Assembly: GCA_900543055.1 (NCBI GenBank)
Contig: UQQI01000057.1
Span: forward strand, 1 to 8,841
From: an uncultured Mollicutes bacterium
GTDB lineage: Bacteria > Bacillota_I > Bacilli_A > RF39 > UBA660
Direction: 5' to 3'
Length of the DNA: 8,841 bases
How positions within the stretch are numbered: position 1 is the first letter of the stretch; every line of letters begins with the position of its first letter. The position numbers were made by a program, and so were the translations under genes. This document shows, piece by piece, positions 1 to 4,937 of this stretch. The notes beneath the pieces were generated by a model. It was not told the origin of the DNA. It searched no databases and saw nothing but the letters and a program-made list of their open reading frames with translations.

Positions 1-1
1 A

Positions 2-1990
2 AAAGAATATTTTAAAAATAATATATTATTTCTAACATTTGTCATTGCTGGAGTATTAAGTTCAACAATACTTAGATTCTTCTGTATGCATACTGTAGAA
101 AATTATCTGTCATGGAAAGCAGTACTTGCAGATACTATAGTTGTAACTGCAATAGGAGCCTTTGGATACTTATTTAAACCTAAGAATAGATTTGCTTATT
201 ATATGTCATTTAATGTATTTTTAACAGCAATATGTATGATAAATTCGGTATATTATACATTCTATACATCATTTGCATCAGTTTCAATGTTATCACTTAC
301 GCAATATATTGGTGATGTTGGAGATGCTGTAGTAGAAAATGTATTGCAACTAAAAGATTTGGTTTACTTATTATCACCTTTAGCATTAATTTTAGTTCAT
401 TTAAAATTAAAAAAGAAAAATTATTATAAGAAATTTGAACTAAAATCAGATAGAAAGAAAAAAACAATAAAAACGTTAAGTTTTACTGGAGTATTACTAG
501 TATTATTCTTAGTAACATTATCTTCTCTTGACGTATCGAGATTTGTAAAACAATGGAATAAAGAATATATAGTTATGCGATTTGGTATTTATATATATCA
601 AGCAAATGATTTAGTTGTATCTCTTCAACCAAAAATAAACTCAATGTTTGGTTATGAAAAGGCAAAAAAAGCATTTGATGAATATTTTGATGGAAAAGAT
701 GAAGTTCAAACAAATGAATATACAAATGTATTTGAAGGTAAAAATGTTATTGTTATTCATGCTGAGAGTATGATGAGAAATGCTATGAATTTAAGTTTTA
801 ATGATATAGAAGTAACACCAACATTAAACAAATTATCAAAAGAGGGCATGTACTTCTCAAACTTCTATTCACAAGTAAGTGTAGGTACAAGTAGTGATTC
901 AGAACTAACATACAATACATCACTAATGCCAACAAAGAGTGGAACAGCATTTGTATCATATTCAGATAGAGACTATATTTCAACACCAGAATTATTAAAA
1001 GAAAAAGGTTATTATACATTTAGTATGCATGCTAATAATGCAGATTTTTGGAATAGAAGAGCAATGCATAAAAGTTTAGGATATGACAGATTCTTTAGTA
1101 AAAAAGATTATAAAGTAACAAAAGAAAATACAATAGGACTTGGATTATCAGATAAAGAATTCTTTAAACAATCAATTTCTAAAATAAAGAAAATTGCAGA
1201 AAAGAATGATAAATGGTATGGATTATCTATTATGTTGTCTAATCATACACCATTTTCTGATGTTGAAAAGTATGGAGAATATTTGGTAGATATAAAAGGT
1301 ACAGAAACAAAAGAAGATGGAACAACAGAAGAAGTAACATATCCATATATGGAAGGTACTAAACTTGGAAATTATTTTAAATCAATTCATTATGCCGATA
1401 GTGCCTTAGGTGAATTTATAAATGAATTAGATGAAGCAGGCTTACTTGAAAATACGATAATAGTATTATATGGAGACCATGATGCTAGACTTCCAAGAGC
1501 AGATTATAATAAATTATATAACTATAATATGGAAACACATGAATTCTTAACAGAAGAAGATCCGAATTATAAAGAATATGATTCATTCCAATATGAAGTA
1601 GGAAGAAGAGTACCATTCATAATTTGGTCAAAAGACATGGCTGGAACAGATTTAAATAAAGAAATAACAAATGTAATGGGAATGTATGATGTAATGCCAA
1701 CACTGGGTAATATGTTAGGATTTCATAATAAGTATGCTCTAGGACATGATATATTTAACATAAATGAAAATAATATAGTAGTATTCCCTAATGGGAACTG
1801 GGTAACAAATAAGATGTATTATAATAGTCAAAAAGCAGCTTATTTACCATTATCAGATGACCCAATATCAGAAGAAGAAATTTCAAATAATTCAGAATAC
1901 GCTAATAAATTATTAGATGTCTCAAATGATATAATTGTATTCGATTTGTTAAATGAAGATAAAAATAAAGATTCAAGTACAAAGAAATAG
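2..1990 (+). CDS. ltaS: Lipoteichoic acid synthase-like polyglycerolphosphate transferase (LtaS family), 5' end outside the window
   Basis: This is a membrane enzyme expected to transfer glycerol-phosphate from phosphatidylglycerol onto a growing teichoic acid chain on the outer face of the membrane. The frame is open from base 2, so the ATG at 86 is internal: the 28 codons before it encode a hydrophobic helix matching the first of five LtaS membrane helices (first helix about codons 6-27, then about 41-59, 66-88, 120-136 and 157-175, counting from base 2). The sulfatase-type domain follows. It has HAES (metal-ligand Glu255), GTSSDSE (nucleophile region, residues 295-301), MHANN (His343), FWNR (Trp350/Arg352), SNHTPF (His415) and YGDHD (Asp492/His493). 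These parallel Staphylococcus aureus E255, T300, H347, W354/R356, H416 and D475/H476. Aligned on SDSE, the nucleophile falls on Ser297 with Thr just before it. Length (662 residues or more) suits the family. Family assignment is strong. Whether it is the primary LTA synthase or a primase/paralogue cannot be decided. Confidence 0.9.
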   Translation, partial: KEYFKNNILFLTFVIAGVLSSTILRFFCMHTVENYLSWKAVLADTIVVTAIGAFGYLFKPKNRFAYYMSFNVFLTAICMINSVYYTFYTSFASVSMLSLTQYIGDVGDAVVENVLQLKDLVYLLSPLALILVHLKLKKKNYYKKFELKSDRKKKTIKTLSFTGVLLVLFLVTLSSLDVSRFVKQWNKEYIVMRFGIYIYQANDLVVSLQPKINSMFGYEKAKKAFDEYFDGKDEVQTNEYTNVFEGKNVIVIHAESMMRNAMNLSFNDIEVTPTLNKLSKEGMYFSNFYSQVSVGTSSDSELTYNTSLMPTKSGTAFVSYSDRDYISTPELLKEKGYYTFSMHANNADFWNRRAMHKSLGYDRFFSKKDYKVTKENTIGLGLSDKEFFKQSISKIKKIAEKNDKWYGLSIMLSNHTPFSDVEKYGEYLVDIKGTETKEDGTTEEVTYPYMEGTKLGNYFKSIHYADSALGEFINELDEAGLLENTIIVLYGDHDARLPRADYNKLYNYNMETHEFLTEEDPNYKEYDSFQYEVGRRVPFIIWSKDMAGTDLNKEITNVMGMYDVMPTLGNMLGFHNKYALGHDIFNINENNIVVFPNGNWVTNKMYYNSQKAAYLPLSDDPISEEEISNNSEYANKLLDVSNDIIVFDLLNEDKNKDSSTKK

Positions 1991-1997
1991 AAGGGAG
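1991..1997 (+). promoter_or_regulatory. Ribosome binding site of the small membrane-anchored protein
   Basis: AAGGGAG lies 5 nt before the ATG at 2003 and directly after the LtaS stop codon. It fixes the start of the second gene and supports translation from a shared LtaS message, since the 12-bp gap leaves no room for a separate promoter there. Confidence 0.75.
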
Positions 1998-2002
1998 TAT
2001 TT

Positions 2003-2632
2003 ATGAAATTAAAAAAAGGCGTTAAAAGATTCTTAATTGCAGTAGTAATAATATTAGTAGCAGTGTTAGCATTCTTCTTATTCAAAAATTTAGATTCAAA
2101 CCAAGAGACAAAAGAAGTAAAAGTTGTAAGTAAAATAAGTGAGTATGGTTATACGTTAAAAGATTCTAAAACAAAAGCTTATAAAGATATGTTTAAAGAT
2201 TTAAAAGAAATATTACAAAAAGATAAAGTAGATGAAGAAGCATATGTTAAACAAATATCTAAGATGTTTATTTATGACTTTTACTCACTAAATGATAAAG
2301 CGTCTAAAACAGATATTGGAGGAACAGATTTTGTATATACTGAAATACTTGATAATTTCTTATTAAATGCACAAGATACATACTATAAATATGTTGAAAA
2401 TAACATTTATAATGATAGAAAACAGTCACTTCCAATAGTTGATGAGACTTCAATAAAAATAGATGATATAAATAGTGCTGCATATGCATATGGAACTAAA
2501 ACAGATGAGAAAGCCTATGCAGTAAAAGCAACTTGGAATTATACAGACGATGAATATTCTGATTATCAGAAAGAAGCAACATTAGTTTTCATACATGATG
2601 GAAAAAAATTATCATTAGTAGAACTACAATAA
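2003..2632 (+). CDS. Membrane-anchored extracytoplasmic protein of unknown function, co-transcribed with ltaS
   Basis: I do not recognise the family. The 209-residue protein begins with a basic stretch (MKLKKGVKR) and one hydrophobic helix (about residues 10-28), with no lipobox Cys and no clear signal-peptidase site. It is therefore probably an N-in, C-out single-pass protein with about 180 residues outside. The exposed part is charged, lacks Cys, appears helical to about residue 130 and then strand-rich, ending in a pattern (KATWNY..., then ATLVFIHDGKKLSLVEL) reminiscent of NTF2-like folds anchored by one helix. That fold idea is only a guess from the pattern. It starts 12 bp after ltaS with a good ribosome binding site and ends in a terminator, so it is likely the last gene of the ltaS operon. 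Its position and topology make an accessory role in teichoic acid synthesis possible but unproven. Confidence 0.85.
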   Translation: MKLKKGVKRFLIAVVIILVAVLAFFLFKNLDSNQETKEVKVVSKISEYGYTLKDSKTKAYKDMFKDLKEILQKDKVDEEAYVKQISKMFIYDFYSLNDKASKTDIGGTDFVYTEILDNFLLNAQDTYYKYVENNIYNDRKQSLPIVDETSIKIDDINSAAYAYGTKTDEKAYAVKATWNYTDDEYSDYQKEATLVFIHDGKKLSLVELQ

Positions 2633-2647
2633 GTAGTTCTTTTTTTT
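2620..2647 (+). terminator. Rho-independent terminator of the ltaS operon
   Basis: An 8-bp perfect stem (AGAACTAC / GTAGTTCT) closes a 5-nt loop AATAA and runs straight into an uninterrupted T tract at 2640-2647. The TAA stop codon of the preceding gene lies inside the loop, and the 5' arm is its last coding codons. Confidence 0.85.
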
Positions 2648-2658
2648 AGTTTAAATAC

Positions 2659-2688
2659 ACAATAAAAGAAGTGTATCAAACACTTCTT
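2659..2688 (-). terminator. Hairpin terminator of the LCP gene
   Basis: A 9-bp perfect stem (2666-2674 with 2680-2688) and a 5-nt loop are followed on the minus strand by a short T-rich run (TTTTATTG). The two outermost bases of the 5' arm belong to the LCP stop codon (2687-2689). The T tract is weaker than that of the facing operon. On the plus strand the hairpin has no U tract after it, so it should act mainly on minus-strand transcription. Confidence 0.65.
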
Positions 2689-4732
2689 ATTCAGCTTTTT
2701 CCTCGCCTGTAGAGGGTTTTTCATTGCCATTATTATTATCGCCATCAGCACCAGTATTGTCTTTATTATTATCATCTTTATCATCTTTAGTTGAACTATT
2801 ATTATTATCAGAAATATTGTTATTATTGTTATTATTCTTATTATTATCTGTCTTTTTGTCATCAGTCTTAGTTGTTGTATCTTTCTTAGTATCACTACTA
2901 GTAGATTTACTACCAGATAAAGTAAGAACTATATTTCCTTTAACTAAATCAGTACGCTTATTAGCTGGAAAATTTTGTGAAATTACATGACCTCCACTAC
3001 CTTTAAATGTAACTGATAATCCAAGCTTAGCAGCAGCAGCTCTTGCTTGAGCCTCAGTATCACCAGTAAAATCAGGTACTAAATTATATGAACCATTACT
3101 TGTATTATAAGGACCTTCACCAATTACCTTTACTTCATAAGGATTATTAATAGAAAAACTAAATTTCTTAATAACTTTATGATCAGCAAGTTCAAGATTT
3201 TCTTTCATAGCTTGAATTATATCTTTACGACTACTCTTATTAGGAACATAATCCCAAAGTACCATTCTAGCACGTTCATCATAAATCATTTGACCAGTTC
3301 CTTGTAAATATAATCTTTGAACATTGATTAAATTAGAAGTATCTGTACTAACACTTTTCTTTAATATATCTTTACCAACATTATAGAAAGATAAAATCTG
3401 TTTAGTAGTTAAATTAGTATCCATACTATTAGATACGGTATTTAATATATCTATAAATGTTGAAACATCATTAATAGTTTTAATCTTATTAATTAAAGCC
3501 ATTATTATTTCTTGCTGATGTTCAGCTCTACCAAAATCACCATTAGCAAGTTGCTTTCTATTTCTTGCGTAAACTAATGCCTGTTCACCATTTAATGTTT
3601 GATGACCAGGTTGAATACATATTTCATCTCCTCGAGAAGAGTCATCAGTACAAAGAACCTTAGGAACATCAACTTCAACACCACCAACAGCGTCAACTAA
3701 TTTTACAAGACCTTTGAAATTAATCTTAGCATAATAATCAATATTAACATCAAAATAATCTTGAATAGTACTAATCATACAATCATTACCATAAGCGGCA
3801 GCATGAGTAATTTTATTTTCAGGTTTACCACTCCAGCAAGCAATAGGAACATAACTATCTCTTGGAATAGAAAACATAGTTGCATTTAATGTTTTAGGAT
3901 TAAATGTAAGTAATATTAATGTATCACCATTTGCAATAGCGTTTTGTTCAAGAACTTCATCAGTAGAATCAATTCCCATAAGTAACATTGTAAATGGTTC
4001 AGTTATACTTTTACCAGAAGATGCTGTTTCAACAGCAGAACTGCCAGCTTTTCTCATCTTCTTACTTTTCTTAGCAATAACTTTAGTTTCACTTTCAATA
4101 TTTTCATAACCAGTTATTCCAGAAAACATTGAAACATAATGATTAGAAATAAACATTGCATCCAAATCACCACTATATAAGTCAACTAGCATACTAGTAT
4201 AATTATCATAATCAGTAACTTCATTTTCATCATTCAAATTATTTTCTTTAATAATTTCCTTAGGAATAATTGCTCCTTCAGGATTAGTATCATCTTTTAA
4301 AATACCAATTTTCATATCTTTAACATCACTAATATCATTAGCTTGATTAGTACTCATAACAAGTAAATCAGAGGTGTATGTAACAAAAGTCTTATTTAAA
4401 CCATTAATCTTACCATATACATAAAAAATTGTTCCACCAATAAGTAAACAAATTATTGTATAAAGAATTATTAAGAACATAAATAATTTCTTCTTAGGTT
4501 TTTTCTTTTTTTTAGTCTCATCAAATTTTCTGATTCTATGACACTTAAATATAATAATTAAATCAAGTAAAACTAAGACTCCAATAACAATATAACGAAT
4601 TAAAGTTTCAATAGAACTAAGTAGTAATATCTCATATATTGAAAATATACTACTTGCTACTGCAATAATAACAAAGAAAATCATGAATTTATTAAATAAA
4701 CTAGACTTTCCTTTCTTCCTTTTCTTAGACAT
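2687..4732 (-). CDS. LytR-CpsA-Psr (LCP) family glycopolymer transferase with C-terminal PASTA domain
   Basis: LCP proteins move undecaprenyl-phosphate-linked glycopolymers (wall teichoic acid, capsule) onto peptidoglycan outside the cell. I start it at the ATG at 4732, because GGAGGAG lies just upstream; the in-frame ATG at 4744 overlaps that site and would add only MEEF. This gives 681 residues. Order: Lys-rich N terminus; membrane helices about 17-37, 44-62 and 83-105 (the last two flank a basic cytoplasmic loop); a solute-binding-protein-like accessory segment about 117-225 (MKIGILKDD, DYDNYTSMLVDLYSGDLDAMF); LCP core about 247-515 with NGDTL (Asp270), SIPRDSY (Arg291/Asp292), YARNRK (Arg390/Arg392) and FGRAEHQQEII (Arg402); PASTA about 551-607 (LVPDFTGDTEAQARAAAAKLGLSV, then VISQNFPAN and VKGNIVLTLSG); and an Asn/Asp/Lys/Ser tail of about 75 residues. 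Three helices plus an accessory domain resemble streptococcal CpsA. The PASTA end suggests peptidoglycan binding. The glycopolymer substrate is unknown. Confidence 0.92.
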   Translation of the reverse strand: MSKKRKKGKSSLFNKFMIFFVIIAVASSIFSIYEILLLSSIETLIRYIVIGVLVLLDLIIIFKCHRIRKFDETKKKKKPKKKLFMFLIILYTIICLLIGGTIFYVYGKINGLNKTFVTYTSDLLVMSTNQANDISDVKDMKIGILKDDTNPEGAIIPKEIIKENNLNDENEVTDYDNYTSMLVDLYSGDLDAMFISNHYVSMFSGITGYENIESETKVIAKKSKKMRKAGSSAVETASSGKSITEPFTMLLMGIDSTDEVLEQNAIANGDTLILLTFNPKTLNATMFSIPRDSYVPIACWSGKPENKITHAAAYGNDCMISTIQDYFDVNIDYYAKINFKGLVKLVDAVGGVEVDVPKVLCTDDSSRGDEICIQPGHQTLNGEQALVYARNRKQLANGDFGRAEHQQEIIMALINKIKTINDVSTFIDILNTVSNSMDTNLTTKQILSFYNVGKDILKKSVSTDTSNLINVQRLYLQGTGQMIYDERARMVLWDYVPNKSSRKDIIQAMKENLELADHKVIKKFSFSINNPYEVKVIGEGPYNTSNGSYNLVPDFTGDTEAQARAAAAKLGLSVTFKGSGGHVISQNFPANKRTDLVKGNIVLTLSGSKSTSSDTKKDTTTKTDDKKTDNNKNNNNNNNISDNNNSSTKDDKDDNNKDNTGADGDNNNGNEKPSTGEEKAE
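2798..2845 (-). repeat. Asparagine-codon trinucleotide run in the LCP tail
   Basis: The minus strand carries a near-continuous AAT/AAC run that encodes NNK, seven Asn, ISD and NNN within the disordered C-terminal tail. The core is seven codons at 2816-2836. Such a triplet tract can expand or contract in frame, so the tail length may vary between strains. It is outside every catalytic element of the protein. Confidence 0.7.
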
Positions 4733-4735
4733 AAA

Positions 4736-4742
4736 CTCCTCC
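4736..4742 (-). promoter_or_regulatory. Ribosome binding site that decides the LCP start
   Basis: On the minus strand GGAGGAG is followed by TTT and ATG (4732), with 5 nt between the GGAGG core and the start codon. The site overlaps the alternative ATG at 4744, which has no comparable Shine-Dalgarno sequence of its own. The downstream ATG is therefore preferred. Confidence 0.8.
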
Positions 4743-4767
4743 ATATAAATAAAACTCTTATTATAAA

Positions 4768-4796
4768 ATTATAACCAATAAATGATTATTTTACAA
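4768..4796 (-). promoter_or_regulatory. Predicted sigma-A promoter of the LCP gene
   Basis: On the minus strand the -35 box is TTGTAA (4796-4791), the spacer is exactly 17 bp and the -10 box is a perfect TATAAT (4773-4768). Transcription would begin near 4761, leaving a leader of about 29 nt with the ribosome binding site in it. A second perfect TATAAT at 4765-4760 has no usable -35 box at 17 bp. Confidence 0.6.
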
Positions 4797-4834
4797 GTGG
4801 AGTAAAAATACTTATATAATAAGGAAAAAACAAA

Positions 4835-4851
4835 TGTAAACAACATGTAAA
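4835..4851 (+). promoter_or_regulatory. WalR (YycF)-like direct-repeat operator, or PhoP-like box on the other strand
   Basis: TGTAAA, five bases, TGTAAA matches in full the published WalR consensus TGTWAH-N5-TGTWAH, an 11-bp period that puts both half-sites on one face of the helix. WalR controls peptidoglycan hydrolase genes in Bacillus and Staphylococcus, and the next gene downstream encodes one. The box lies about 60-75 bp upstream of the predicted glucosaminidase transcription start and about 75-90 bp upstream of the predicted LCP start, so it could serve either. On the minus strand it reads TTTACA-N5-TTTACA, which also fits the PhoP box style of B. subtilis. No regulator gene is in the window. 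Confidence 0.55.
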
Positions 4852-4895
4852 TAATGAACAAAAAAGAAATATGTCTATCTTTAAAAATTAAGACC

Positions 4896-4904
4896 TGCTA
4901 TAAT
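4896..4904 (+). promoter_or_regulatory. Extended -10 promoter of the glucosaminidase gene
   Basis: TGCTATAAT is a perfect extended -10 element (TGN plus TATAAT). No good -35 box lies 16-18 bp upstream, where the sequence is a T-rich stretch near 4876-4881. This is typical of extended -10 promoters and of promoters that need an activator. Transcription would start near 4911, giving a leader of about 27 nt. Confidence 0.65.
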
Positions 4905-4923
4905 ATACTTATAAAAGTAGGAT

Positions 4924-4930
4924 AGGAGGT
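4924..4930 (+). promoter_or_regulatory. Ribosome binding site of the glucosaminidase gene
   Basis: AGGAGGT lies 7 nt before the ATG at 4938. An out-of-frame ATG at 4933 is only 2 nt from the site and leads to no useful reading frame, so 4938 is the start. Confidence 0.85.
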
Positions 4931-4937
4931 ATATGTT

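Noticed and set aside
798..1019. Minus-strand open frame of 73 codons within the LtaS gene
   Set aside because: It lies opposite a conserved enzyme coding region, has Leu/Tyr-rich composition typical of an antisense shadow, and no supporting ribosome binding site or family.
2687..2716. KPSTGEE at the end of the LCP protein, resembling a sortase LPXTG motif
   Set aside because: The first residue is Lys, not Leu, and no hydrophobic helix or basic tail follows: the protein ends four residues later. It is already anchored by N-terminal helices.
2734..2850. CRISPR-like repetitive appearance
   Set aside because: It is a trinucleotide codon repeat within a coding region, with no spacer/repeat structure and no cas genes in the window.
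2566..2895. Minus-strand Ile/Met-rich frame overlapping the LCP tail and the convergent terminators
   Set aside because: It is an out-of-frame reading of the same Asn repeat and crosses both terminators. No sign of a real protein.
2724..2990. Plus-strand Leu/Ser-rich frame opposite the LCP C terminus
   Set aside because: It is the complement of the Asn/Asp/Lys repeat codons and of the PASTA end. The low-complexity Leu/Ser protein is an artefact of that composition.
4815..4820. Second TATAAT on the plus strand in the divergent region
   Set aside because: No usable -35 box lies 16-18 bp upstream, and it would give a leader of over 110 nt. The extended -10 at 4896-4904 is far better placed.
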